From Lutjanus erythropterus (taxonomy: Eukaryota; Chordata; Actinopteri; Lutjaniformes; Lutjanidae): DNA of 64,000 bases. The position numbers and the translations under genes are program-made. Below, one piece after another: positions 1-13,060 of this stretch (within the stretch, counting starts at the first letter, position 1; the number at the start of each line of letters is the position of its first letter). The DNA is taken from the NCBI GenBank assembly GCA_020091685.1, contig CM034594.1:4252903-4316902 (forward strand), given 5' to 3'. The notes beneath the pieces are model-generated. The model saw nothing but the letters and a program-made list of their open reading frames with translations. It made no database searches and was not told the origin of the DNA.

Positions 1-1860
1 CTTTTACCTGTGGTGTTATTTATCCATCTAGATTGTTTTGGTGTGAGTTATCGAGTTCTGGATCAGCTCTAGGGATGTCTGCCCCCCATCCAATATAATG
101 TGTTTAAAAAACAGCAGCAATATCTCTTTCCAGAAATCATGACCCGGTTACTCAAGATATTCTACAGACCTTGTTGTGAGAAGTTTCATGTAGCATGTTC
201 TACAGTAGTTGACTAAACAATAAAACTGGATGGGTTGTAATCAGCAAAGTAGGACAGATAGTATCTTGTAAAACCCAGCATGAGAGAATGAAAATCAGGT
301 TGTATGTACGCTATGTCAGAATAAATGAGCATATGAACACCTGAGCAATGTGTAAACACATTCAGCACAAGCATGTGGCTGTTAACCAACAAAGAGAGCA
401 GGCTGCTGGTGTTTACACTGCTCAAGTTAGCCACATATATTGTGTCAGCTATGAAAAGATAATGCAATTAGTGTAATAATGCATGGCACAAAGTGCCACA
501 CAATCCAGCAGCATTCAAAATACAATTTGGTTACTGAATAATGTGATTAACAGTTTGAAATAGCTCTTAATACATGCAGTATTTTTTCAGACAATGCTTA
601 ACCTTATTAGTTAATAAATCAAGTCATGCTCAATTCTGATTGTTTTCTGAGTGTTTTAAGATTAGTCAGCTATTCTAAATTTAGATTTCCATTTTATGGA
701 TGGGGAAATTAGCCACCAATTACACCCTGTAACCATATCACTGCTCAGAAGGAAGCACACATGTACTCATGTATGAGAGGCTACAGCTCAGCTGAGGAGG
801 AAGCCATTATTGTTTACATCTTGCGCTGTCATGAGCATTGAGCCCTTCAGCCGTGAGTAGATGCATGCTTCCTTGTGCACGGTGATACAATTGGTAGATG
901 GTAGAAAGAAGTTCCTAGATAAAACTGTTCACAACAGGGTCTGCGGATTATCCTGAGTAATTCAGTCATGATTTCTGGAAAGAGACATCACTGTTGAGTG
1001 TCCACCATGAGCCCACAGGGCCTGTGTGATGTAATGAGCAAATGGATGCCATCTAGTTCCATTATACTGGAGAGAAAACATGACTGACATATATCCCCAA
1101 AACTCAGCAACTCACACAAAAACATTTTAGATTGGTAATTAGCCCTGCAGGTAAGTGCAAAAATATGTATTTTTGATTTTATGGAGAACTATTGTCAGTC
1201 AAAGGAAGATTAAAAGATAGTATCCCAAAGGTGCGTGCATCTCTTCCTCAAATCTATTCCTGTCATCTGAAACTACAGGGAAACTTCAACCATCTGAGGC
1301 TACGACACTCACCACATGCTCAATGCATTAGGCTGTAACTCCTGATCAATACATGCGTGTTATAACATGGACAACAGGGAAAAGCTCAGAAACTGAACAA
1401 CTCCACTGTGTGCACTGGAAAACAGATATTCTATCTCCTCTCAGTAGTTTAGCAGAAAATTGTCATTACTTGTGCAAAATCAAGCACAAAGCACAAAGCC
1501 TGATCACATGCATCAATGTTCCAGCTTCTGTGGATAATCTATACTCTGACACGTGTATATACTGTATGTGCACAGGGAAATCCTTCAGCCACAGACAACT
1601 ATGTTGGAAGGTTGGGGAGAAAAAACACAGAGAAAACCACACACAGAGAGATACACTAAATTGCAGGGTCAGCTTGAAGGAAAGCAACAAGCACATACCT
1701 CTGTGTCACTGTTTGCTTCTGAATTTGCTGCCATATTATCCCTTCAGAACCAGTGGTATTCCTTCTCAGCAGAAACCAGTAAAAAAAAAAGGCCTTGGAG
1801 AGCTCCTCAGACTGAGTGTCACTTCTTTAGTTTCAGGGCACCCCGTGTTACATAAGCACA
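1..1860. other. Non-coding stretch, nothing recognised
   Basis: A+T-rich DNA. The 190-codon open frame at 1353-1925 has no recognisable domain and an irregular composition; I take it as chance. Confidence 0.5.
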
Positions 1861-2113
1861 CCTATTTTCCCTGCCTCACCAATCAGATGGCATCCGGTTT
1901 TCTTTTCCAGCGCCCCTCCCCCTAACTTTGACTGGAGGCGTCTTTTTTTAAAACAGGTACACCTTCGATCTCCGCCACTCTGCATTTGGAGCATTTCAAT
2001 AGCTCCACCCTGTTATCGAGTGTTGGCCAATCTGCAACTGATATGCAGATGAGCTCCAGCTGGAGTGAGTCCCGGCAGCTCGCGTCTGCAGAGCCGTCCT
2101 CACTTCAGAAGAC
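1861..2113 (+). promoter_or_regulatory. Possible promoter upstream of a small ORF
   Basis: A G+C-rich island in A+T-rich surroundings, with CCAAT near 1879, GC-box-like CGCCCCTCCCCC near 1911 and an octamer-like ATGCAGAT near 2043. No TATA box can be fixed. Confidence 0.3.
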
Positions 2114-2278
2114 ATGATGCTCTGTGGGGAGCTCGACAACGTCTGCCCTGACGTCTCGCTACAAGCCTCTGGTGCCCTCATTCCTAAAGTCACACATGTG
2201 AGATTGATCACACACACTCAAACAAAATTTCTGTCACTAAAACATGAGCATGAATTTAAAGATGCGTCTCAGAAATAA
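2114..2278 (+). CDS. Possible 5' coding exon or small ORF, unidentified
   Basis: A frame of 54 codons starting MMLCGELDNVCPDVSLQ. After 28 codons it crosses a donor-like CAT|GTGAGATTG at 2198, so 2114-2197 may be a first coding exon. Past that point codon use turns A+T-rich, as expected for intron. No homology is recognised; this is weaker than the candidate at 38565. Confidence 0.25.
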   Translation: MMLCGELDNVCPDVSLQASGALIPKVTHVRLITHTQTKFLSLKHEHEFKDASQK

Positions 2279-2478
2279 TTTAAATGAACTATAAGAGGAA
2301 TATTAAAAGTGGAGATAAGTGGAATCAATAAAAACAGGAGGAAAAAAAAATCAAAGATGTAGGGCGTGAGCATCAGAGGAAAACAACAGCAGTATGCACA
2401 TAACTTCTTACAATGGCTGTCACATCCAACCCAGACCTCCCAGCTGGTGGTGCCAGGGCCAGAGTGGCACAACAGGAA

Positions 2479-2480
<2 letters not shown>

Positions 2481-2525
<45 letters not shown>

Positions 2526-2593
2526 TGGGGAGGAGAAGTGTCTTGTGGCCTACATGCTACAAATAATCTTTTTATCTAAAACACACTTTCTCT

Positions 2594-2685
<92 letters not shown>

Positions 2686-2712
2686 ACAGACACACACACA
2701 CACACACACACA
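2481..2712. repeat. Compound microsatellite (TG)n, (TC)n, (CA)n
   Basis: TG repeats at 2481-2524, TC repeats at 2597-2642, directly joined to CA repeats (with a few GA/CAGA interruptions) to about 2712. The open frames across it are low-complexity artefacts. Confidence 0.95.
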
Positions 2713-2866
2713 CTCTCTCTTAAGTGGGCCACAGCACAAAGCTTTTCCATTAATCTCATGGATCTCTGTGCTTTGCAAGTCTTATAATACTCACTCATTC
2801 TTAAGGAATTAGGGTTGTGCGATTAAGTTATTGCATCGGGTTTTGTACAGAAAACATTGTCTAAAA

Positions 2867-3464
2867 CAATGGTTTCTCAAAGGCGATACTACTACTGTAG
2901 TGTACTACTACTACTGTAGTAGTACTTTAGAGTACAACAGGGCATATGTTAGAATTTGTTTATGTTAATTTAAAAATAGTATTCATGAATAAAACATATA
3001 ATAATTATACTTTTATAAGTTTTAAAAAATGTAAATTAAGTTTGATTAAACCACATTTTATAGTCAATATTCCTGTTTTTTCAATGCAATCACTGACTGG
3101 CAAAAAAGTCAACAATTCATTAATCTAATTGTCAACTATTTGGACAACATTTTCTGACAGTCTGTTTTTTGGCGGGTGTCAAACAACTAAATTATTGATA
3201 GTCAACTTGTGTAAAACGTCACAGGAGAGGAAACCAACAAATGCAGTCACGTTCACTGTGATCGGAAAGCCAGTTTTAGTATTCAGGGACAGCTACAATA
3301 CAGCTAAAAGGAGAAAGAAAGTGAAAACAGCCAACAAAATACTGTCAGTATCAGGAAGAATACGTTTTGATGGGATTTACCTCAACAAGCTGACACTGAT
3401 GGAGCAGCTGATCCTGGGGCACTAGGGGGTACATTTTTGGAAAGAAAAAGTCTGAGAACCACTG
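2867..3464. mobile_element. Non-autonomous hAT-like element
   Basis: The ends read CAATGGTTTCTCAA at the left and the inverse of CAGTGGTTCTCAGA at the right, the terminal style of hAT elements. They are flanked by 8-bp direct repeats GTCTAAAA (2859-2866) and GTCTATAA (3465-3472), 7 of 8 identical. At about 0.6 kb it is too short to encode a transposase. A 98-codon open frame inside (3129-3425) has no recognisable domain. Confidence 0.75.
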
Positions 3465-3472
3465 GTCTATAA

Positions 3473-4036
3473 ACCACAGAGATGGAGATCTAGTTGTGAA
3501 AAGCTCAGCTTGTGTCTGGCCTGGGATCTAATCTTCAGTATTTTAGTTTAACATGAGAAAGAAGGGGAGAGCAAAAACAGAGGCAGAATTCAGCTGAGAG
3601 TTCATTTTCTGCCTATGGGAGGAAGAACGAAACGTAACATGATCCCAATCTTAATAGCTCTCACTGCAAGTGTGCCAACTTATACAACAGTAATAACTAC
3701 CATAAGTAGTAGACAGAGAGTAACACAAATAGTATCAGGTCAACAGACGTGCCAGTCTAACTAACCACACAGTAGGCAAATCTCACTAAATCCCCCTTTA
3801 ATGTGACACATGCAGAATTGGCCTGGATGAGAGGGTGCAGAAAAAACACATAGGCTAACAGACAGGAGACATTACTTCCTGTAAGGAGAGATGGTGTCTG
3901 GGGAGATGACTTCAGGTCTGCTTTAATCCTCTCTGGCTAGCCCTCATCATGAGGGTGATTATCATGGACCGGCTGAAAGGGCTGACAGTGCCCAAGGGAT
4001 GGATGGCTTTAGATATACAATCTCAGGCTACAAACA

Positions 4037-4101
<65 letters not shown>

Positions 4102-7100
4102 GCATTAAATTATATGCTGGCCTGCACACACGCAAGGGTCAGACACAGCAGACATGACAGTAAAGTGCTGTCTATGATGCTGTGAGGATCACATTGCCGC
4201 CGGTCATAATTAAAATGTCTCTCTGTCCCTGTTTACATTGTGAGGTCGTCTGGCTCAACTCCAGAATGGCTGGAATGAGTTCCTTGATAAAAGCTGCTGC
4301 TCACAGATCAGCAGCATCAGCAGCCAACAAATTCTGGTATTTAAAAATGTCCAAGACCCCAGCCAACACACCAGAGGAGTCTGATCTACTAATTGCATCC
4401 ATACAAAGCACAACTGTCTGTGTTATACAAGTATGGAGTGGTCACGTAAGAGCAAAATGTCATTTACTTATTGCAGAGGACGCAGCGCTGGCACCATGCC
4501 CCATGGGGACAGACAGTGGAGGCAGGCCAGTGCCACCTGCTGCTCATGACTGGAAACAGCTTGACTCTGCTGTAAATGTCCATACAAGTCTGTGTGTCAT
4601 ATTGTGTGTCCATGTGTCATAGATCTTTTTCACGTGTAAGTGTAATTATATTTGGACAGTAGTACCTGAGACAGATAATATGTTAAAAAGATCAGATTCC
4701 TCTGACTCCTCTTAGTGCCCCTAATGGCATTTGCAAGAATCTGCCATGCCAGAAGAAAAAAACCCAATCAGAGCCAGTGTCCAACCCAAAACAACAGTAT
4801 TTGATGAACTGGAATCGAGTCTCATTCCCAGATTGAGTGATCTGGACTGACTGTTGAGTCTTGTTCCCTGGCGGTCAAATGTCAACCGATTTGGGAGTAG
4901 GTTTATGTGTGATGACAGCGAGAACCTTCAAGTGGCTGGTCTCAAGCAATGGCGGCTCCTGAGGAGTTTGGCATTGATACTGTGATAGCATCAGTTATCT
5001 CAGAACTGGAGGGTATTTCTTCATCGAAAGATGAGCAAAGAAGACTGACTTTTTCTCAATGGAAAAGATATCTTTGCTCTTTTCCCGATCAGCTACGGCA
5101 AGAGTTTGATCTGACTGGATGAAGTTAGCCTGTCTTAGTCATGAGACAGATGGTTCACCCAATTGCCAAAGTTTTTTTTTTTTTTTTTTAAGTGCATGCC
5201 CTTTTCCAAACTACAACTTCCCAGATAGTTCTGTGTAACAAACTACCTGGTGTGTTAGGTTAAGCTGGTTGAGGAATAAGAGGAAAACAGCCTGTAGAGC
5301 CACACTCTTTTTTATATCTAATGCAGTGAGAATTTTGACCAAACCAGAGTTGGTGATTGTTAGAAGAGTGGAAAGACTAAAATAATGATTTTGGTGAGTT
5401 TTACATTGTTTTTCTGTTGACTTTGAATGAAGTGTGTTAACAAGGCAATTAAGTTCGTCTTAGTTCAGTAAAGGGGAGAAACTTGGATTCAGAAGCTGCA
5501 TGGTGGGAGATTTCTGTTTAGGTAGGAAAATAGGTGTGTAGGTGATGCCTGTCACTTGTTGCTGCTCCGCTCAGTGTGTGTGTGGAGCTTCATCACACAG
5601 AGCAGAGGAGACAAAGCACAATGGTAAAACACAGCAAAACACAGTAAAGGCTCTCACAGTGAGAGAGTATTTTTGGGTTGGAAGCCATTTTGAATTGGAA
5701 GCTGGCTCTGACTGGTTGTTGGATACTTGCAAATGTAATCAGAGGAACCTACATTTTTTACATATTGTTGCACTGATGTTCTGCTGTCAGGAGGATATAG
5801 TGACAGTTTCAGCAAATATGACAAAAAGTTGTTTTTTATTGGGCCTACCAACTATAGCTTTTAAGTCCAGCCCTTAAATAAAACCCTGGATTTATGTTCA
5901 ATGTCCAGCCTGTTTAGCAAGTTCTTATCTCTGATGAGAGCATCACCATGTGGCAAATGCTGCGATTCAAATACTGGTTTTGCACTGCAGGCAGATGATG
6001 AATACTGTACAAATGAGCCCTGAACATGAGGACAACTTTCACCCCAAGCACAAACAGTCATGTGACTTACAGCAGTGTGTTTTGAACTCTTGAGAGAAAA
6101 ATCCAGCAAAGAATGAAAATCTGTGTAGTTCAGGGGCACACATGAAACATGCAGAAAATATGAATTGGATATACATTTTCTCCTGAGAAGCTGGATGAAA
6201 CGTCTAAACTGTGCAGTAACAAGCAGTGGACGCTGACGCCCTCTGAAGCAGTCAGATATCCATCCACCTCTGCAGGAACATAAATATTGTTCCACAATAG
6301 CGAGGAACGAGGAGACGCTGGATCTGCTGAACTTACACTTCCTACACTTCCTCCTCCATTCAATTAAGGCTCTTTATCTGACACAGAGAGATTCCTGTTG
6401 GAAAGCAGCTAAAGTATTTAGTCATTTTGTTTTTTCCCCCCTTAAAAAGGTGGCATGGGACAACAAAGGCTCATGTGGCTCTAGAGAGAGAGGAGGGGGT
6501 TTCCGCTGGACGACTTAAAGAATGGGAGAGGCTTTTCCAGATTAAACGTGAGGAATTCCTTTGTTCATTTTAATACAATTCAATTTAATTTTATGTTACA
6601 AACAACAGTCAGTCAAAAGCCCTCAGTGGGACCTAGCTGGTATAGTATGTTCATGAGATCCTGGGTTTATGTGACGTGTACGGTCAGGTGCTGACACACA
6701 TGGACTCACACCAGCTCTGCCTGCAGAGTGTGATTTCCAGCTGGTACAAAATCTGTTTCAAGATCATTTTAGCATTTTAGATTTTGCAGATTACTCTTGA
6801 GAGAGCAACAAAACAAATGCACAAACAATCAAATGGAAAACAGCACAAAATTAGGCAATTATGGCCAAATGAACCACATTCTCAACTTTGGGGTGTTCTG
6901 TTTGTAATCTCTTCCAAGTGTTTCAGAAGTCTGAACTGCATCATTAGCAGAAGAATGTATGTTATAATGTAACCTGACTAAATTAAGAAAGAAATGTTTA
7001 AAATATCAAGCAGATCAGAGCTATCGGCTGACACAATGTGCTGAAATTACACTTCAGAAGCCACAACAAAGGGTCTGGTTTCCCCTGAACTAAGTTATTT

Positions 7101-8345
7101 CATTTTGTTCCACCACCTTTGGCAGCGGTATGAGTTGTATAGTTTATTTTGAGCCATTATTCAAAATGAGAACCAGGATTTGTTTCTATTGGTTTCCACT
7201 GAATTCCACATAGCTGAACAAACTTGCAAAGAGTCAGGGTCATAGTCAGACAATTTCAAAGTCTTGAAATAACCACAGAACAAACTGCACATCTAAAAGG
7301 TTGTTATTAATATTTATTCAGGGGTTGGTGTGATGCACCCAAACAGAGTGGAGAAAAACACCTGTGAGACAAAAGGCGACAGCAGACCAAACAATCCCAA
7401 CATCTGCTTGGTGCTGAACTTTGCTTGCCCTAGTGAAAGGAAGTCAGTGGGTTGTTGTGTGGCCTCACTCCTGCAACACTGAATTCCAGCCCATCTTACT
7501 CCCATAAAACTACCTTGTGTGATTGTTGGCTCCTGCTAAGCCTTATCACAATGCTACTGAAGAGAGTGAAGTCTGAAGTCGGAGACACAAATCTGCTGAA
7601 ACAGTGCTGGCATTGTGTCGTGAACAGATTCAATAAGACAAAATTACATCAGTGTCTGGACTGGGTTTCCTGTCTTACTTCAAGGTGCCAATTGAGTGGA
7701 ACCAAACACAAAGTAGCTAAACTATTCTCAGATTCATTACTTCTGCAACAGCAGATTAAGAAACCACAATCGGTGGTCCCCAGGGCAGGCAATGTGGAGG
7801 TTGACTGTTCATTACATCACGTGTAATATGCATTAAAAAAAATTTGCACTACAGGCAAAACACATGCCTGGGAGCTAATCTGAGATGTTTAATAGCTTGC
7901 AGCTTTACTAATGCTTTAACATTATCAGCCCTATTCTGTCAAATTTGAGGCTGGCTTACCAAAGTTTTGTTGAATGTCTGAAAGAGCAAACATGCTTGTG
8001 TTACAGAATTATACCTCAAACTGATCTCAGAACTCAGTAAAAGTAAGCAGAATTTAATATGTAACTGCTGTCCATTTCTGAAACTACAGAAGCACCAGGT
8101 TAAAGGCAAAATTTGGCACATTTGATGTGGGCATCCAGCCAGTGTTGATGGCAAATATGCATACTATATTGGCTGAGAAAGTTCTCCTGCTGCTAAATCA
8201 GTTGCACTGATGCAGGAAGAACTCAGCTTTCTTGGCACACACTGAGGATTTTTTACTTCTTCAGTTGACCACATTTACCATCAACACTAGACATGCACAC
8301 AAAAAGTACAAAATGTTTCTTTTAGACAACCTCTTTTCTAAGACA
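3473..8345. other. Non-coding stretch with microsatellite and homopolymer tracts
   Basis: Contains the (CA)n at 4035 and a T run near 5170-5189. Open frames of 60-146 codons (for example 4182-4622 and 5861-6295) show no domain, splice framing or repeat identity that I can defend. Confidence 0.5.
4035..4095. repeat. (CA)n microsatellite
   Basis: About 30 CA units with one CATA interruption at the left edge, followed by TATATA. Confidence 0.95.
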
Positions 8346-8580
8346 GGTGGCTGTGACTCAGCAGGAAAAGCGAGTCATCCACTAATGGCACAGGTTGCGG
8401 TTTACCCTACTATTTCATGTCAAAATGACTGCTGTGAAAAAGGACTGTTACTCTCCATGTTTAAGCCAGTGTCTTGCATGACTCCCTATCATCTGTGCTT
8501 GAGTGTGAATGGATGAATGAGAGGTAAACTGTACAGTGTTTTGGATAAAAGTGCTTAATAAATGCAGTCCATTTACCATT
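8346..8580 (+). mobile_element. tRNA-type SINE copy
   Basis: The head GTGGCTGTGACTCAGCAGG resembles a pol III A box, and GGTTGCGGTTTACCC about 50 bases later a degraded B box. The tail (GTGTGAATGGATGAATGAGA, then GGATAAAAGTGCTTAATAAA and TGCAGTCCATTTACC) is a tail I recognise from a very common fish SINE. The copy is diverged and surely inactive. Confidence 0.7.
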
Positions 8581-11500
8581 TAAAAGCTCACTCATGAAAA
8601 AGGTTCAGTAAGGTTTAAGATTTCTTCTGTGTGGATGAGAAATTGCATAGTGTCTAAGAAGTCCACCTGTTTTCCCATATCTCTCCCATGATTTGTTCCA
8701 CACCACAGTCCCCCAGAGGCCACTTCCATTAACACATGATCTTATGATGTCAGAGAGCAGAGATCAGCTATCAAAAGGAAATACTGTGTGGAAGTGTTTG
8801 ATTAACGACTGTTTATTGAGCTATTGTGCAGACAGCCATTGCTGCTAAATGCAACATCCTACAGTATGAGATAGAACTATTTATAAGGTCTCATTCAGTT
8901 CTAACATTTGTCTTGGTCCTGGTTCTGCTACTGGGAGATACAGGACTGAGGTGGGCTGACAATGGTAAAAATTTGCTAGTCAGCAAATATAGCGCCATTG
9001 AACACATTTTCATTTCCTAATGTCCTTTTCACAGGAACCCCCCCCCCCCCCCCAAACATCTGCTGTAACTCAGATTGTCTTCTGGGACAAGATTTCAAAG
9101 ATAGAAGGAGGAAGGATGTACAACGAACATTATTAGAGACTGTAGCCCTATATCCACATGGGACTAGTATTACCAGGGGATCTCATGTGATTCAGAATTT
9201 ATCCTGTATGTCTGTATTTCTTGCAGCATATTCACACAGCATAAGTGAAGTCTGTATTTTATTGGCATCTGACTACTGAGTTTTCTGACATTATGCCCTA
9301 GATATGATGTGCACGCTCTGCTCATCATCAGCGTTTCAGAAGCGAGGTGTCTGTTCTTCAGTAGTCACATTAATAATATAGTTTTAGAGTTGTTTTCTCT
9401 ACTTTCTGCATGTCTTACAAGCATAAATAATACACATTTGAAGATAATATTAGATCAGGTATCAGATCCTTTGTGGTTGTACCTTTTGTTGTCCCTCCCC
9501 TCTGTGTCATCATTCTAAGCATCAATATAGAAGATCTCACAGCACAGCTGTTGACTGCTATTCAATTTATGATGAGTTGTGATAAAATTGCAATTTGCAT
9601 GGGATTAAGATCACAGATGACCACCACAGTAATTACAAATTACTAGAGGTCCCCATGTTATCCGAGTCCTGTGCCAATAATAGGGCTTATGTCTCTGATA
9701 TCAGAATATTTTCTGCTAATATTGACCAAAGATGACATTGCACTGCACAAACAGGCTTCAGAGTGCTTGAATACAGACAACAGGCCTAAAAGCAGATGGT
9801 CAGTGTACATGTACACTCTTGGTACAGCCATTACACAATAGTTCTCACTAACACCATAGAGCAAACGTGTTATTTTAAGTGAGAACAAGTCAGATATTCT
9901 TATAAAGTAGAAAATACTTGGGTGTCTGAGGGTATAAAATTCTGTACCAATTCCTTTCCAAAGAAATCACCATTTTATAAATCTAACACATACATTTTGG
10001 ACTTTGGTCTGTAGACTTCCATGAATAAACATTGGGTGATGAAGGAGATAAATATACAACAGGCTAACATTTCTTTCTTCCTCAAATAAGCAAGATTATG
10101 ATGTTTCATCTGGACTCAATATTGATCAAGTGAAAAGCTGGCTGGGTTTCCCTGCCTCCACTCCTGGGCCATCTGGGGTCATCTCCCTGGTGGTTGAGCT
10201 GTTTATCTAGTATGTCAAAGATTATTTTGCCCCTAAAAGCATCACTGATTGACAAGCAGCGCCCCCCAAAGTTGAGCATACAAGAACCTGTGATTGACAC
10301 CCCAGACGCCACAAGAGGAATTCTTGTGTTGTCAGTGTTGATTTCTAGTTGAAAAGTGGGTGATATTTGATCTGAATGTTTAAGATCTGTTTTCAGAATA
10401 ACATCAAGATTATCATGCCAGAGGAGAGAGCGTGCCATCATGTGATCTCGTGGGGAAGCAGGTATATAGTATGGAAATGGACGGAACATGTTGCTGTAGT
10501 AACGTCAATGCTTTGCAATGAGAAAAAACAAAAGCAGAAGGCTAAACAAATCTGGCGGAGAAAATGTTTGAGGATACACAGTCAATATAGCTTGTCTATT
10601 TAACTTAAGCAGTTACCGAGTCCTTGCACAGCTTTCTCCTCTAATTAATGGGAGGGGAGAATCTCAGGTAAATCACATCCAAAACTCCTACAGTGTGAGC
10701 CTAGCTTTCGTGAGGTTCCACAGAGACTACAGGCTATTATTTGTGCATCGTACAGGCTGAAAAATGTCACTACTTAAAAACCTGGTAAAATACGGTCCAA
10801 ATGTAAAAGTTCAGTGTCCTCAAATAATCTGTGAAAAAACGTCTGAACCAATTTTGAATGGTGACCATAGTCATTTTCAGCTGAAAAATGCCCAGTGGGT
10901 AATAAGCAGGTTGTCAGTTCAAAAATCTATGGGGGTAAAAGTTGTTATAAGGGCTCAAGGTTGTTTAACTGCAAAGCTGTGCTCAAGAAACATGGTTGGT
11001 ACATCTGGGCTTCACGTGTGAATAAGTCAACCAGAGCTGATTTCCCACCTTGTGTCCATGCTCTCCAGTGTAGTTAAGCAGCGGGCCTGTCCTTCAGCCA
11101 GATCGCTCTGAAGCCCATAAGTGTGTATTTAAAGTTAATATTTACATTTACATGACAAACTCAGAATTACAGTAAAAGTAAATGATTCTGCTAATTCTTA
11201 ATAAGGATTCAGAGATACACATCAATCCGTGACTTGTACCCTCAACAGATGGCGTTGGTGACTTCTGGGGTGGTGCCTGACTTGCCTGGGCTCCAACATG
11301 AACTACACATAATTGTCCCCTTCCTCCATCTCTTTCCATCTGCTCCCCTCCTGCAGGATGTAATCCGCTTCTCTAATCTTGATGGCCAAACACACCAAGA
11401 GCCACAAAAGCACACACGTTTACAAAAAAAGCCTGGAAACCTCATCACAAGTACCCACACACACAAATGGGATGCCTTGCCAGCTGACTCATCTGTGATG

Positions 11501-12433
11501 CCAGTGACTTTAGCACATGCAGCTCAAACATACGTTGTGCTAACTAATGTGCAATCAGCATGCAGACCTTCATATGGGATTCACACTCCTCTGTTACATG
11601 GTTGACGAACCTTACATACTGTACAGCTGGAATGAAACTACTGGAACATCTGTCTGCCAGGAGCAGTCCTGTGCAGCACTCACTACTCTCCATCCTTTTG
11701 ACCTCAGTAACACTGCCACCAAGAAAATATTAATCACATGACGTGCACATTGCGGGTAGAGTAGACAGTGAGTCCAGACAGTCATTAGCACATTATTAAA
11801 AGCACAGTTTTCCTGTCAAAGATTCCTGACTGTTTCGGAAGACACCAGGACGGGAGAGACAAAGATAAACAACAGCATCAGACTGTCAAAAACAAAAGGC
11901 AGATTGACAAAAACATGACCGTTGTGTCTGCCTCTTTACATTATACACCAGGAGAGCATGTCTGTGATAGATGGTTTGTGCCGGGTAGCTGAGCTCACTC
12001 ACTTCTCATCACAATGCAGAGGACACGCTACACTTACCATTCTGCAGATGGCCAAGACACACACACACACACACGACCCAGTAAAGGACAGCGACTGACT
12101 GCAAGCTGCTCCAGGTCTGTGCAGACAAAACCTTCTGCGCCTCCAGCTTCAGCAGAGTCACACAGTCTTAGAGCCTGACATTAATAACGTAATGCTGCAC
12201 GCTGACAGACAGGCGCACGCCGCATCCCGGGCTTGACTGGCTGGTGCTGCTGCAAAAGGAGCAGCGATATTGGAAAAGGAGAGAAGGGAGAGATTTGCTT
12301 GGGTGTGAGGGTCAGGCAGAAGGGGGAAGGAAAAGCTCTGTGTAGATCAGGCTCACCTCATGAGGAAAACAGGTGGGAGCTGTGATATCAAACACCATGC
12401 ACAGCTGTGGCTTCACTTTCACAGAACTAGAAT
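8581..12433. other. Non-coding stretch
   Basis: Only the C run at 9038 stands out. A somewhat G+C-rich patch at 12180-12355 has a minus-strand CATGAG|GTGAGC donor-like site near 12352 and could be a non-coding 5' exon, but nothing else supports it. Confidence 0.4.
9038..9053. repeat. Poly(C) run
   Basis: An uninterrupted run of about 16 C. Runs of this sort are prone to length error in assembly. Confidence 0.9.
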
Positions 12434-13060
12434 CCAGAGGCGTGGACTGGTGAGTTTAGACTCAACTTGACAAAATCAAAAAAGACTTGCAACTTGACTT
12501 GGAGATTTTGACTTTAAAAAACTTGATACCTTCCCGTAAGTTCAAAGATTAGAATATGTCTTACTTAAAAAGTGTGAATACATGATTCAATTAATTTCCC
12601 TTGATTTCCTAAATTAACTAGCGTTAACACTATTCCATTCCATCAAGTTGACACGTAATTCCCCAAATCCACTTAGTTTGAACCAATTTGACAGCATTCA
12701 ATCAAGCTGCAGGAGAGAACCATAAAGAACTAATGCTATGCTATTGAGCTCCAGCTGTAAAAAATGATAGCCAAGATAATTTCTTTAGCGCACAAGAACT
12801 ATGAGGTGGTCCACAAAAAAACAAACTGCAGTATGCAAAATATGGCAGATGAAAATTACAGACAGAGACGCAACAACTTCCAACTTTGTTCGACATTTGA
12901 ACGGTTGTTAAAATGACATTACATTTGGTGAAGAGCGCATTATGACTTGTTTAGAACTCCAAACTCTGCTAGAATCACTTAATTCAAATAATCTTAATAT
13001 TGAAGTCTCAAACAAAACTGAAGACAAGAGAAAACATGTTTTCATGTAATTGTTTGGCAT
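12434..13060 (-). repeat. Interspersed repeat copy A
   Basis: Starts CAGAGGCGTGGACTGGTGAG and continues through GACTTG-rich sequence. It shares several blocks in inverse orientation with 36890-37719: AGGAGAGAACCATAAAGAAC near 12712 and TTATGACTTGTTTAGAACTC near 12939. It is a fish repeat of the type whose end reads CGAGTTCACACCTCTG. The inner boundary is approximate. Confidence 0.6.

Noticed and set aside
1353..1925. 190-codon plus-strand open frame
   Set aside because: No domain, no codon bias, Cys/His-rich patches without spacing, and no splice framing; judged chance.
2413..2798. Open frames across the microsatellite cluster (both strands)
   Set aside because: They consist of VCVCV, SLSLS, THTHT or RERER dipeptide strings produced by the TG/TC/CA repeats.
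5861..6363. Overlapping minus-strand frames of 144 and 77 codons
   Set aside because: No recognisable motif and no convincing acceptor or donor at their edges.
10106..10489. 127-codon minus-strand frame
   Set aside because: No family resemblance and no flanking splice signals; possibly part of an old repeat.
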